In this document: in pieces, positions 10,946 through 23,247 of the stretch
How the letters are laid out: the number at the start of each line of letters is the position of its first letter
Position numbering within the stretch: the stretch's first letter is position 1
The notes under the pieces: model-generated
The model's input: only the letters and a program-made list of their open reading frames with translations
The model's database searches: none
Told to the model about the DNA's origin: nothing
Assembly (NCBI GenBank): GCA_949358305.1
Contig: OX442317.1
Span: forward strand, 10,916,186-10,980,185
Length of the DNA stretch: 64,000 nt
From: Strigamia acuminata
Taxonomy: Eukaryota; Arthropoda; Chilopoda; Geophilomorpha; Linotaeniidae
Direction: 5' to 3'
Position numbers and translations under genes: made by a program

Positions 10946-13900
10946 ATGAGATTTACCGATACTAGAAAAGACGAACAGGAACGTTGCATTACCATCAAAT
11001 CAACGTACGTTGTTATTTAATCTATAAATTGGAATGAATTGTATTGAAATTATTAAATTAAATTAAATTAAATAAATGTAAATTTCAGGGCTATTTCGAT
11101 GTACTTTGAGGTGGAAGAGAAAGATTTGACTTTCATTAAGGAGGAATCGCAAAAGGAGAAAGTGACAAAAGGTTTTTTAATCAATCTGATCGATTCGCCG
11201 GGCCACGTTGACTTTTCGTCGGAGGTTACGGCCGCCTTACGTGTTACTGATGGCGCCTTGGTCGTCGTCGATTGCGTGAGCGGTAAGTTTGATTGAATGA
11301 ATAACGTTTAGATTGTGAACCGAAATGAATGAAAGAAATTTGTCCTTAGGAGTGTGTGTGCAAACGGAAACCGTGTTGCGTCAAGCAATCGCCGAAAGAA
11401 TTAAGCCGGTTTTATTCATGAATAAAATGGACAGAGCACTGCTGGAATTACAATTGGAGGCGGAAGATTTGTTTCAAACGTTTCAACGTATTGTAGAAAA
11501 CGTGAACGTTATTATCGCTACGTACGGTGACGAAACCGGCCCCATGGGAGATGTTAAGGTGATAAAAGAAAAAAAAGAAGAAAAAAAGCGTTGTTCGATT
11601 TTGACTTGTTTGTTTCGCTTAAGGTTGATCCGAGTCGTGGTAACGTCGGCTTCGGTTCTGGTTTGCATGGCTGGGCGTTCACGTTGAAGCAATTTTCGGA
11701 GATGTATGCGGAGAAGTTTAAAATCGATATCGAGAAGTTGATGAAAAAATTATGGGGCGACAACTTCTACAATGCCAATACTAAAAAGTGGTCAAAAACT
11801 CGTGATGACGAAAACGGCTACAAACGCACGTTTTGCATGTTTATTCTGGATCCAATTTACAGAGTAAGGGCAAATTGTAATGTAATGTAATTTGTAATTT
11901 GTAATTGAACGACAAACAGGTTTTCGATGCGATCATGAATTACAAAACAACCGAAATTCCGAAACTGATTGAGAAGTTGAACATCGTTCTGAAGGGAGAA
12001 GACAAGGATAAAGATGGGAAAGCTTTGCTCAAGGTAAAACAAACCTTATCTTATCTTATTTCGACATAGGAACAAGATTAACTTAACATTTGGTGTTAAT
12101 TTTCATTGAATTGTTGTTTCAGATTGTGATGAGACAGTGGTTACCGGCCGGTGAAGCACTTCTGCAAATGATAGCCATCCATTTACCGTCTCCAGTAACG
12201 GCGCAGAGATATCGTATGGAAATGCTGTACGAAGGACCTCACGACGACGAGGCGGCAGTAGCCATTAAAACATGCGATCCGAACGGACCTCTGATGATGT
12301 ACATCTCGAAAATGGTGCCGACCACCGACAAAGGCCGCTTTTATGCTTTCGGTCGGGTATTCTCGGGTACTGTGGGCACTGGGCAAAAAGTGCGAATTAT
12401 GGGACCGAATTACACACCGGGAAAGAGGGAGGATTTGTACGAAAAAGCAATTCAAAGGTGAAATCTATTGAAATAAGTTTGCATGATTTGATTAGACTAA
12501 TGTGACTAATGTGATAGAACCATTTTGATGATGGGTCGCTACACCGAGGCGATCGAGGATGTGCCGTCGGGAAATATTTGCGGCTTGGTAGGTGTTGATC
12601 AGTTCCTGGTGAAAACTGGAACGATATCGACATTTAAGGATGCCCACAACCTCAAGGTAGGAAGAAGGGAAATGATACTTTGATGTATGCTTTTCTTTTC
12701 AATTGCATTTATTTATTTATTTATTTTTACAACAGGTGATGAAGTTTTCTGTCAGTCCCGTCGTGCGGGTGGCCGTGGAACCTAAAAACCCTTCGGAATT
12801 GCCGAAACTGGTTGAAGGGTTGAAGCGTCTGGCCAAATCGGATCCTATGGTTCAATGCATCATCGAAGAATCGGGTGAACATATTGTCGCAGGAGCTGGC
12901 GAATTGCATTTGGAAATCTGTTTGAAAGATTTGGAAGAGGACCACGCGTGCATCCCGATCAAAGTGTCTGATCCAGTCGTGTCTTACCGCGAAACTGTTA
13001 GCGAGGAATCTAGCATCATGTGTTTGGCCAAGTCGCCAAACAAACACAACCGTCTTTTTATGAGGGCCCAGCCCATGCCGGAAGGCCTTGCAGAAGATAT
13101 CGATAAGGTAATAGAATAGAATAGAATAGAATAGAATAGAACATGTGAATATGTGAACATGCAATGTGTTATTTCAATTGTTGAATCGTTGAATTTGATT
13201 TTCAGGGTGACGTAACTGCCAGGGACGATTTCAAGGCGCGCGCTCGCTACTTGACTGAGAAGTATGATTACGATATTACGGAAGCGAGGAAGATTTGGTG
13301 TTTTGGACCAGACGGAACTGGACCCAACATCCTAGTGGATTGCACGAAGGGTGTGCAATACTTGAACGAAATCAAGGACAGTGTTGTAGCTGGCTTCCAG
13401 TGGGCCACAAAAGAGGTCTGTTCTATGAATTTAATTAAGTTTAATTGTACAAGTGTATAATGAATCTATCTCTTGCATTTGCCCAGGGTGTTTTGGCTGA
13501 AGAGAATTTACGCGGCGTCAGATTTAACATCTATGACGTGACTTTGCATGCCGACGCAATTCATAGAGGTGGTGGACAAATTATTCCAACTGCTCGTCGG
13601 GTCTTGTATGCGTGCATGTTGACAGCCGCTCCTCGAATGATGGAGCCAGTTTATTTATGTGAAATTCAGGTACGGGAGAACAGAAAAGCTGGATAGAATA
13701 GGATAGTAAAATGTAGTGACTGATGATTTTCTTGTTTGTAGTGCCCTGAAAACGCAGTTGGTGGAATCTATGGTGTTTTGAATAGAAGGCGCGGACATGT
13801 ATTTGAGGAAGCGCAGGTTCCTGGCACGCCAATGTTTTTGGTCAAGGCTTACCTGCCTGTTAACGAATCATTTGGTATTGAATATTGATATTGCTTTTTC

Positions 13901-14145
13901 TTCGTTTTATATCAAGTTTGCGCTCATCAATGATTCACTTTTTTGCATTAGGTTTTACTGCTGATTTACGTTCTAATACTGGCGGTCAAGCGTTTCCACA
14001 GTGCGTGTTCGATCACTGGCAGATTTTGCCTGGTGATCCCTTCGATGACAAATCGCGTCCCTGTCAAGTTATTACCGATGCTCGTAAACGCAAAGGATTA
14101 AAAGAGGGCATTCCGGCGCTGGATCAATATTTGGATAAATTGTAG
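10946..14145 (+). CDS. eEF2: Elongation factor 2 (eEF2), N-terminally truncated, unit 0
   Basis: Twelve exons join in frame to 793 codons: 10946-11004, 11089-11282, 11350-11558, 11624-11863, 11920-12033, 12123-12457, 12518-12656, 12736-13107, 13206-13415, 13487-13669, 13742-13874, 13952-14145. eEF2 is the ribosomal translocase GTPase. Present are switch I ([13 protein letters not shown]), G3 (DSPGHVDF), G4 (NKMD) and the diphthamide loop ([11 protein letters not shown]). The usual length is about 845-858; roughly the first 53 residues, including the P-loop GHVDHGKST, are absent. The first in-frame Met replaces the Thr of the usual AGETRF. Without G1, GTP binding should fail, so the product is probably not a working factor. 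AATAAA lies at 14165. Confidence 0.85.
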
Positions 14146-14817
14146 ATTTGTATTGATTCTTGACAATAAAGATTTACTCAAAAACTTATTTGATTTTTTT
14201 AATGTCTGTATCATTAAATCTGAACCATATTCGGATGCACATAGCATTCACTGAGCATTCACGGAGTCTTAATTTAGGAAACATGGGCAATACTACAAGT
14301 ACAAGTAAAGTATGTCACTGATGAAAAGAAAACAAATTATGCACATGTGCAAATCGGTATTGGAAGAAACAAGACTCGGAAATCATCTGTCTACAATACT
14401 TTTTTCTATTATACTGCATCGGAATCAGTGCCGATATTGCTAATTAATCAAAATTTTCTCAAATTTTCCATACATTATCCGAACTTATAGTACATCAATG
14501 CAGAGCACTGTTTGAAAAAGGGTCAAGTGAGCCAACCTCAAATAAAAAAATTCATGCAAACTTAGCATCGTTTTTAAATTATATTAAAAATTTACCTGGG
14601 TACCGTCATTTATTTAGACAGACATTTTTAAAAGATTACTTTGTTAATAACAGTTTTATTTTGGCAAAAATAAAATTGTGACGATGACGACCTAATAAAA
14701 TACCATCGGACAAGGGCATCGGGTATCTAGAGTACGTATCCGTAGTCGCCTTTCAACAACATATTTAATATTCGGATTCGTTGTCTCCGTACTAGTCGTA
14801 GAAAAGAATAATCCCAG
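14146..14817. other. eEF2 3' UTR and AT-rich intergenic sequence, unit 0
   Basis: A poly(A) signal AATAAA is at 14165-14170, 20 bases after the stop. Beyond it the sequence is AT-rich without a convincing gene. An isolated ATG at 14283 opens only a short frame. Confidence 0.6.
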
Positions 14818-14863
14818 TTTAGTTTGCACTCAAACAATGGCTCCAAGCTATTTCTATTGACAT
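14818..14863. repeat. Foldback repeat, left-arm stub interrupted by the retrotransposon
   Basis: These 46 bases are the outer part of the left arm of the inverted-repeat element seen intact at 45675-46241. The remainder resumes at 36208 after the 21.3-kb insertion. The duplicated ACAT (14860-14863 and 36208-36211) marks the insertion point. Confidence 0.8.
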
Positions 14864-17018
14864 TGTGACGAGAAAACAGGGTATGAATAAATTATGGAAC
14901 ATTGTTTAGGAATATCTAAGGGATCAGGTTAGGCTGCGCTGCAACGTCAGTTGCGGCAAAGGCGGGAAAAGTATTCTTGAGTGACGTGAGTCACTTGAGA
15001 GGGAAAAAAGGGGGTCATTGGTAAGTGACCACAAGTAGTTTTAATAACTTTAGAGGCAGTAAGGTAAATAAAGAGTAAAATGATTGTAATAAAACATCTG
15101 ACTTCGATTAACACGCGACAGCATAAGTTGATAGAGTGTAAATGAATAAATGTATGAATGAGCCAAACACAAGTGTGTAATATAAATGAATAAACTAATC
15201 TAATTTAATAAGTCCAAATGAACAAACAATCCAAAATATATATGTATACAAATATGTACAAATATATCGGCGCTAGTAACAAGGCCTCCAATACAAGTTG
15301 GGGTAATATAAAGACATAAAAATATACTTAAATACGCTGACACACTTTAGACTGTTGGGTGCATGAGGAATTCATGGCCCAAGGCTAAGAGGGGAAGCAA
15401 ACAAGAATAAAGAGTAAGCGCTCTTTTAATTGCGCTACACGCATGTGTAAAGGGGGAATTAAAAGGGGCAATAAAATGGCGGCTCAATCAATGTTTCTTC
15501 GACTGCAATTCGGTTCGGCTGCAATTTTGGTATTAACAGGTGTCGTCACAAACATATATTGGCCTTGAAGAAGACCAATGGAGCTAAAACTTAATGGTTA
15601 TTAATGCAAGGGATTAATAAGAGTGCAAACTCTTATTTAATCGGTTTGGTGGGTTTGAAGACCCAAGAAAATGGCTAAGAGAAAAGCAACACAGCCATTG
15701 AGTGTCAAATTGAGGCGGCAGAGCCTTCTGCTAAACTTATTAGGCTTAACATTGAAGATTAACCATTATTCAACAAGACCTGGCTAACCGTGTGCAAGGT
15801 GTGTTTTGAGCGAATGCTCTAGCGGCGCAAAGGACAGCTACACACATTGAGGTAGTCACTGATTGCTCAGTGCTAAGTATCTATGTGTAGCAACTTTGAT
15901 AAGAAGGATTGTAACACATTGAGATGCAAATCAATTGCTTGATTTGAAGTGCTATGTCACAATAACCATAGGATGAGGTAAGGGGAATTTCATATCAAAA
16001 TGATATGGTTCCAATGAAAATGAGTATAAGGAGTGATTAGCTAACAGTTGACAATACAAAAGTAAAAGGTAACCACTAACAACTCACTCTTGATTTAAGA
16101 GCCATTGAGGGCTTGATGAAATTCATCAAGACTTGCTAACTAATAATTCAAGAGTGTAAATGAAACATGGCTTACCTATTTACACGAATCCACGGTCAAC
16201 AGTCATTGAGTCCAGTTGTTCAAAAGGGTTGAGGGATTTTGGCGGGAAAATCCACCAACAAAGCCAGGGCGGCAAAGTTGGAGTAGAGGCAACAAAACCT
16301 ATCTTTTCTCCTTCATCTTCACCTCCAGTGCCATCCTGCTTCCCCAGCTGTCAACTAGAGGAAGCTTTACACCGTTGCTCAGTAATTCAATACCATATAA
16401 GCTCGAGTGTTGGTCGTAGGGCACAACAACTAAACCAGCGATAGTGCGTCAAAACTTGACGCACAATATAAAGTCAAACCAACAAAGGCAAAAACAGAAT
16501 ATGTGTATAGTCAAAATAATGGGCAAAATCCTAGAGGAAACTCTGTGCAGAGTTTATATAGACAAGTGAAACAATACCTCATTGGAATGGAACCAATGGG
16601 GTAAATAAACCAATAACAACAAGGGTCTTGCCTCATTAGTATGAGGCGGGAATAAAACCACAAAGCACATACCTCATTAGTATGTGGTGAAGGAGGGGAG
16701 ACCAAGCGTGGCGAGGTCAAGAGTACTCTTGGCCTTGCAAGGTCATACTGGTGTTGATAAACAACACTAACACTGAGTTGGCATAGAGCGGCTCCACTGA
16801 GCAGTGAACCAAGATGGCGACCAAGGAAAGAAAGAATACTCTTTCAACTGTAATATAAACATAACTTATGACCCGTGAGCCTTAGGGCTCACTTATATGG
16901 TCTAGGACTCATATAAAGCTTAATCAAATAACGTAACCAAGCATACAAAACTCTGAATAATAAATAAAGTATTTATTCGATCTCCAATACAAACCTACGG
17001 TAATTTGGTACCGTCACA
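14864..17018 (-). repeat. LTR 1 of the composite (outer 3' LTR)
   Basis: 2,155 bp with TGTGACG/CGTCACA ends, preceded by target sequence TTGACAT and followed by the element's 3' untranslated sequence. It is not a solo LTR, because element internal sequence continues to its right. Confidence 0.93.
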
Positions 17019-17156
17019 CGTGCTCCAGGAAAAGTGCATTCGTCCCACGTATGCATCTAATATACCGGAAACCTAATTGAAAGACTATGATATAAGGAGA
17101 AAATTTTTATTTGGGGAGTAAAGACTCCCCTAAAAACTCTTGGGGTGCGGCCTGCA
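17019..17156 (-). other. 3' untranslated stub of the deleted element, ending at the deletion junction
   Basis: This is a 138-bp match to 23248-23385. It then joins pol sequence at 17156/17157, equivalent to a jump from 23385 to 30117 in the complete element. It includes the GGGGAGT-AAAG-ACTCCCC hairpin. Confidence 0.9.
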
Positions 17157-18100
17157 GTGTCGCTAAAAACCGACTGGACGCTTTCCAGAACCGCTTTTAA
17201 TAGAAGCCGTTGATCGGGTGTACAATCGGCGTGTGCCACCAGCTTCTCACTCCAATCGAGCGAACGCTCAATTTGTCGTGAGAGAGAAGGAATATCCTTT
17301 GCGTAAACTGGTGGCACCAGACAATCTTTAGGAACGCCAGGAGGGGTGACAATTGCGTCATGAGGATCGAGGTTAGCAATCTCCTCTAAAGTGGTGCTTG
17401 CATTCACAAGCGCTTTTCTGACGGCCTTCTTTGCTTTAAATCTCTTGGACCGTAAAACCTTTAAACATTGCTTTTCTAACTTATTAATTTCTTTTTTAGT
17501 GGCATAAGGAATCGCTACATCCGGGTCGTTACCACATCTCGCCAATTGTTCGTCGGGGCGCAAGTATAAAGAGGTTTTGCGCATAAAATTGTGACCAATC
17601 GTTAAATTTGTCACTCTGGGGGGCAAAACTATGAAAGTAAAGGGTGTATGATGATTTGCCCACTGTATAGTGAGATCTACCTTGCCTATTGGCTTGTGCT
17701 TAATCCCGGGGGCAGAAATTCGCACGTTGTTTTTAATTTTACGAACAGATTCGTATGGAATGCCAAAGACGGGTAGTAATTGTTCGCCTATAAAGCAACT
17801 GGTGGCGCCAGAATCTACTAACGCCAAAGACGGGACTCCATTCACGTGGACATTAATTTGGGCGTGGTCAGTGGCTGAAGATGACGCCATAGACATTAAA
17901 CGTTCCGTGAAACGTTCTTTTAAATCGTAGAGGGGTTCGGGTTTGGAGGAAAAAGGAAAATCTTCCGATCCTGCCAGGGCAAGGGACATTTTGTTGAAAT
18001 TTTCGCATAAATTTAACTCTGGGTTAAGGAGAGGGTTATTAAATTGAATTCCGGTTTTTATTTGGGGCTGAACTATTTGGGCGTCAGTCCCTGTTGCAAG
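17057..18100 (-). pseudogene. pol: Pol remnant of the deleted element (protease only)
   Basis: The pol frame after the frameshift site runs through the protease (DSGA ~102) and ends at residue ~320, just before the reverse transcriptase. It then reads about 33 foreign codons from the 3' untranslated region. Reverse transcriptase, RNase H, integrase and the third ORF are gone, so this copy could only move with help in trans. Confidence 0.9.
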
Positions 18101-19890
18101 TTTTTTAACTGTGGGCACTCTTTAAGTCCATGGCCGGGCTCTTTGCACAGTGGACACTTTGCTAACTCTTGTAATACCTTGGTCAATACTGGGTCTTCCA
18201 CCTTTGTCTTTTTTGCGTCTCCAGAATTGGAATGCGATTGCGATCTGTGGTCGCGCTTTTTATTATGGTTATGATCACCATTTGATTTGTAAGTTGGGCA
18301 TTTATTTCTGAAGTGCTCTTTGCTTCCGCAATTGAAGCAAGTACCCTTCTCGAACCTCTTAACGTGTTGTTGAATATGATTGTACAGTTCCTCACTAGGG
18401 GTTTTGGATTCGGAATCGGAAGTCTCAGAATCTTCTGAAGTTTCGGATCCTGAGGACACGGAAATCTTATTTAAAATTTTCTTGACAGTATTTTTATATT
18501 TATTGTGATGATAACGATGTTTGTATTTGTTATCATGGGATCTACTACCATCTGAGTTTTCAGATTTCTTCTCTTCTTTTGTCTCTTTTGGGGTATCAGC
18601 TGTCTTTGCAGCGGGGGGTTTTGTTTCTTTGGGTTTTGTCCCTGGGGCGATGGGGTCATTGCCCACTTTGACATCGTACTTCTCCTTATCTGCTAATACT
18701 TTCTTGTATATCCGTTCTAGATCACCTTTGTCTAAATTGTTTATTTCTAGACGGCTACGAATATCAGGGGTTGCGTAGCGTTGCATCATTTTACGCGCAA
18801 CAATTCCGTTGTACGTAGATTGCTGTCGCCAGCAGTTATAGTACCGAAGTACATAATGATAAACGGTTTCGCCTTCTTCCGCCACTTGTTCGAAACAACG
18901 TTCACCGCGTTGGTCCTCGTTCAGCCCGAAACGGTTTTGAAACACGGTTTTAAATTCGTCCCACACCGTAAGGTGCGGAGCAAAATCGTCAAACCAAGTC
19001 AAGGCCACTCCAGACAAGTATGCGGGGACACATTGCGTAATTGCTTCGTCGAGGGGGCAACCTTTGTTACGTGCTGCTCCGATTACAGCATCTATAAACG
19101 CGCTGCACTCTGCAGGAGTTCCTTCCCCAGTGAAGCGTGGTACCTCTAGACCCTTAAAATTATAACGACGTGACTCGTTTTGCAGAGAACTGTTTTGATC
19201 GTGGGGAGGGGGTGAGCGATCTCGCTCTTCTCGTTGGCGGTTCTCCTGGCCAGCTTGAAATGCCGTAAAACTCGCGGCCATCTGCCTCACACTGTCGGCC
19301 AAAGTTAATAAAGTATCATTTGGAATTGAGGAATTGTTAGTGGTATGCGATTGATGCGAGCGAGGGGACGTATTCAAGCGTCTACGCGGGGTTGATTGGT
19401 TGATTAAGTTCGGGTTAGGAACGGGTGGTGGAGTTACAGGGCGCGGTGTTACAGGGCGGTTATGAGTTTGGTTGGTCTGCTGCGCCAATGTCGCCTGGGC
19501 CTGGGCTAGGGCCTGAGCATCGGCCTGTGCCTGGGCTTGCGCCTGTGCTAGAGCATCCGCTAAAGCTTGGGCATCCGCCTGGGCTTGAGCGTTAGCCTGA
19601 GCTAGAGCGTCGACCTGTGCTTGCGTGTCAGCACGGGCCTGAGCCTCCCTGTCTGCCAATGCCTGAACAGACCGAGTGACAAAATCATTTATATTCACAT
19701 AGTTTGCGGGGTCTAATCCCATCGTAACTCCCAAATTCAACAATGCCGGCAAATCAATAATTTCAGGGACGCTGAGATCCAAGGTCGTCGAGCTTTGACT
19801 ACCTCCAGCGGGAGGGTTGAGATTACTATCGTTCAAACTGCTAGGGGAGGTGACAACTTTGGGGTTAGGCAAAGTTGGTCTGGGTGCCAT
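18073..19890 (-). CDS. gag: Gag polyprotein, deleted element
   Basis: 605 codons, predicted identical to the other two gags: Ala/Gln-rich stretch near 85-140, charged linker, CCHC knuckles at 518-531 and 579-592. The frameshift heptamer A AAA AAC is kept at 18100-18106. A copy with Gag, protease, leader and both flanking LTRs but no enzymes has the layout of a non-autonomous derivative that could be packaged and copied in trans. Confidence 0.92.
   Translation of the reverse strand: MAPRPTLPNPKVVTSPSSLNDSNLNPPAGGSQSSTTLDLSVPEIIDLPALLNLGVTMGLDPANYVNINDFVTRSVQALADREAQARADTQAQVDALAQANAQAQADAQALADALAQAQAQAQADAQALAQAQATLAQQTNQTHNRPVTPRPVTPPPVPNPNLINQSTPRRRLNTSPRSHQSHTTNNSSIPNDTLLTLADSVRQMAASFTAFQAGQENRQREERDRSPPPHDQNSSLQNESRRYNFKGLEVPRFTGEGTPAECSAFIDAVIGAARNKGCPLDEAITQCVPAYLSGVALTWFDDFAPHLTVWDEFKTVFQNRFGLNEDQRGERCFEQVAEEGETVYHYVLRYYNCWRQQSTYNGIVARKMMQRYATPDIRSRLEINNLDKGDLERIYKKVLADKEKYDVKVGNDPIAPGTKPKETKPPAAKTADTPKETKEEKKSENSDGSRSHDNKYKHRYHHNKYKNTVKKILNKISVSSGSETSEDSETSDSESKTPSEELYNHIQQHVKRFEKGTCFNCGSKEHFRNKCPTYKSNGDHNHNKKRDHRSQSHSNSGDAKKTKVEDPVLTKVLQELAKCPLCKEPGHGLKECPQLKNLQQGLTPK
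18100..18106 (-). promoter_or_regulatory. -1 frameshift heptamer, deleted element
   Basis: A AAA AAC in gag sense, at the same position relative to the gag stop as in the other copies. Here it leads only into the truncated pol. Confidence 0.75.
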
Positions 19891-21092
19891 CGTAATTTAT
19901 TTAACGTTGCTAACGCAAGTGTATAATTAAACAACCTGGATTTTCTACTCTCTTTTTCTTGAAATTCGCCTTCTGAGATTATCAGAAAACTCAAGTGAAT
20001 ATTGGATCAAACTTAAATTTTGACCTGAACACAATGGAATTCCTAAATTCGAACGAATTCAAGAAAACAACGCTAAACAAATATTGCTAAACACTATCAA
20101 TTAAAATTCCTCAAAAGGGTAAATAAGGCAAATTGGATTGTCCTACCGTCAGTGGAGTGTTCGAATCTAGTTGTAGTGGTTGATCGAATCTGCGATTCAG
20201 CCTGCAATGAAGTGGTCGTCTGGCACACGAAGGAACACAGTAGAAGTACTTCGAGAAGTGAAGGGAAGTGAAGGAAACTAGGGTTTTATAACTTTTGGAA
20301 GGCACAAAGAGAATAATTATTTGGCAGACATGAGATTATGCTAATGTCGATAATTGTCTAGTCTGGCGACAGGCAGTCGGCAAAGGAAAGTTGGAAACAA
20401 TAAACAGGATCTTGAAACAATAGGGATTAAATTTTGGTGCAGAGGTGCTACATTTTTGGTAGGTCTAAAGTCTCCAAAATAGGTGTAGAATCTGAAGGTT
20501 TCAAGATGTTAACCCATTTAGATTATTTAATATAGGAGAAGAAATTAATTTGAATTATTTGTTATGAAAATTAATTAATTTGATTTTTAATTCTAAATCT
20601 ATAGAAAGTTGTTAGTAATTAAGTAAATATTGGATAAATCGTTTTATGATGTGCTTGAAGTAGTTTTAATAATTTAATTTTAGTGAAATGTTTAATTTTG
20701 GAGGAAAGTTTCAGGTTGATTTAATTGGTAAAAGCTGGGAACTTTAACTTGCAAACTCCGTAGTGGGTTGAGGGGTTTAGAGGAAAGAGGGGAAAAGTCT
20801 TTAAGTGATAGCCTTAGGCTAGTTGACCAACACCTGTTTCTTTGGCACACTTCAACCTGTTTTGCACAAAACTGAAAAATTCACTTTTTATACAAATTAG
20901 ACATATACAACCCAAAAATTAAGATTTAAACACTATTATTAAATGAAATATTTACAGCTCTTTGATTTTCAAACACAAAACCAAATATTTACATTTTTCG
21001 CAATTTTTGATAATTGCATCAAATCAATCTATCAACTTTTACAATTATGCAAATTAGCTACTTAATATGCATATCCTGTCGCGGACGCCACT
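19891..21092 (-). other. Element leader with primer binding site (21074-21090), deleted element
   Basis: Same 1.2-kb leader as 3608-4809. The site TGGCGTCCGCGACAGGA on the minus strand is two bases from the LTR edge. No gene is seen. Confidence 0.75.
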
Positions 21093-23247
21093 TGTGACGA
21101 GAAAACAGGGTATGAATAAATTATGGAACATTGTTTAGGAATATCTAAGGGATCAGGTTAGGCTGCGCTGCAACGTCAGTTGCGGCAAAGGCGGGAAAAG
21201 TATTCTTGAGTGACGTGAGTCACTTGAGAGGGAAAAAAGGGGGTCATTGGTAAGTGACCACAAGTAGTTTTAATAACTTTAGAGGCAGTAAGGTAAATAA
21301 AGAGTAAAATGATTGTAATAAAACATCTGACTTCGATTAACACGCGACAGCATAAGTTGATAGAGTGTAAATGAATAAATGTATGAATGAGCCAAACACA
21401 AGTGTGTAATATAAATGAATAAACTAATCTAATTTAATAAGTCCAAATGAACAAACAATCCAAAATATATATGTATACAAATATGTACAAATATATCGGC
21501 GCTAGTAACAAGGCCTCCAATACAAGTTGGGGTAATATAAAGACATAAAAATATACTTAAATACGCTGACACACTTTAGACTGTTGGGTGCATGAGGAAT
21601 TCATGGCCCAAGGCTAAGAGGGGAAGCAAACAAGAATAAAGAGTAAGCGCTCTTTTAATTGCGCTACACGCATGTGTAAAGGGGGAATTAAAAGGGGCAA
21701 TAAAATGGCGGCTCAATCAATGTTTCTTCGACTGCAATTCGGTTCGGCTGCAATTTTGGTATTAACAGGTGTCGTCACAAACATATATTGGCCTTGAAGA
21801 AGACCAATGGAGCTAAAACTTAATGGTTATTAATGCAAGGGATTAATAAGAGTGCAAACTCTTATTTAATCGGTTTGGTGGGTTTGAAGACCCAAGAAAA
21901 TGGCTAAGAGAAAAGCAACACAGCCATTGAGTGTCAAATTGAGGCGGCAGAGCCTTCTGCTAAACTTATTAGGCTTAACATTGAAGATTAACCATTATTC
22001 AACAAGACCTGGCTAACCGTGTGCAAGGTGTGTTTTGAGCGAATGCTCTAGCGGCGCAAAGGACAGCTACACACATTGAGGTAGTCACTGATTGCTCAGT
22101 GCTAAGTATCTATGTGTAGCAACTTTGATAAGAAGGATTGTAACACATTGAGATGCAAATCAATTGCTTGATTTGAAGTGCTATGTCACAATAACCATAG
22201 GATGAGGTAAGGGGAATTTCATATCAAAATGATATGGTTCCAATGAAAATGAGTATAAGGAGTGATTAGCTAACAGTTGACAATACAAAAGTAAAAGGTA
22301 ACCACTAACAACTCACTCTTGATTTAAGAGCCATTGAGGGCTTGATGAAATTCATCAAGACTTGCTAACTAATAATTCAAGAGTGTAAATGAAACATGGC
22401 TTACCTATTTACACGAATCCACGGTCAACAGTCATTGAGTCCAGTTGTTCAAAAGGGTTGAGGGATTTTGGCGGGAAAATCCACCAACAAAGCCAGGGCG
22501 GCAAAGTTGGAGTAGAGGCAACAAAACCTATCTTTTCTCCTTCATCTTCACCTCCAGTGCCATCCTGCTTCCCCAGCTGTCAACTAGAGGAAGCTTTACA
22601 CCGTTGCTCAGTAATTCAATACCATATAAGCTCGAGTGTTGGTCGTAGGGCACAACAACTAAACCAGCGATAGTGCGTCAAAACTTGACGCACAATATAA
22701 AGTCAAACCAACAAAGGCAAAAACAGAATATGTGTATAGTCAAAATAATGGGCAAAATCCTAGAGGAAACTCTGTGCAGAGTTTATATAGACAAGTGAAA
22801 CAATACCTCATTGGAATGGAACCAATGGGGTAAATAAACCAATAACAACAAGGGTCTTGCCTCATTAGTATGAGGCGGGAATAAAACCACAAAGCACATA
22901 CCTCATTAGTATGTGGTGAAGGAGGGGAGACCAAGCGTGGCGAGGTCAAGAGTACTCTTGGCCTTGCAAGGTCATACTGGTGTTGATAAACAACACTAAC
23001 ACTGAGTTGGCATAGAGCGGCTCCACTGAGCAGTGAACCAAGATGGCGACCAAGGAAAGAAAGAATACTCTTTCAACTGTAATATAAACATAACTTATGA
23101 CCCGTGAGCCTTAGGGCTCACTTATATGGTCTAGGACTCATATAAAGCTTAATCAAATAACGTAACCAAGCATACAAAACTCTGAATAATAAATAAAGTA
23201 TTTATTCGATCTCCAATACAAACCTACGGTAATTTGGTACCGTCACA
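21093..23247 (-). repeat. LTR 2 of the composite, shared by both elements
   Basis: It borders a primer binding site on its left (making it the 5' LTR of the deleted element) and the 3' untranslated region on its right (making it the 3' LTR of the complete element). There are no target duplications at either side. Confidence 0.93.

Larger units (their letters stand above)
6965..14863. repeat. Segmental duplication unit 0 (visible part)
   Basis: This block matches 37824-45720 and 47333-55231 almost perfectly, and 56885-59757 over its first third. The offset to unit 1 is +30859 and to unit 2 +40368 for every gene. Its left continuation (the spacer) should lie beyond copy A outside the window, and its right continuation is displaced by the composite retrotransposon at 14864. 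Confidence 0.95.

Noticed and set aside
13251-13460. Separate small genes across the eEF2 region
   Set aside because: Splice sites and reading phases join these frames into one twelve-exon eEF2 gene.
14283-14310. Possible start of a cyclin Y-like protein (MGNTTS)
   Set aside because: Only six residues resemble it and no further exon was found.
14864-17018. Solo LTR
   Set aside because: Its right side continues into element 3' untranslated sequence, and its left target base set pairs with 36208, so it is the outer LTR of the composite.
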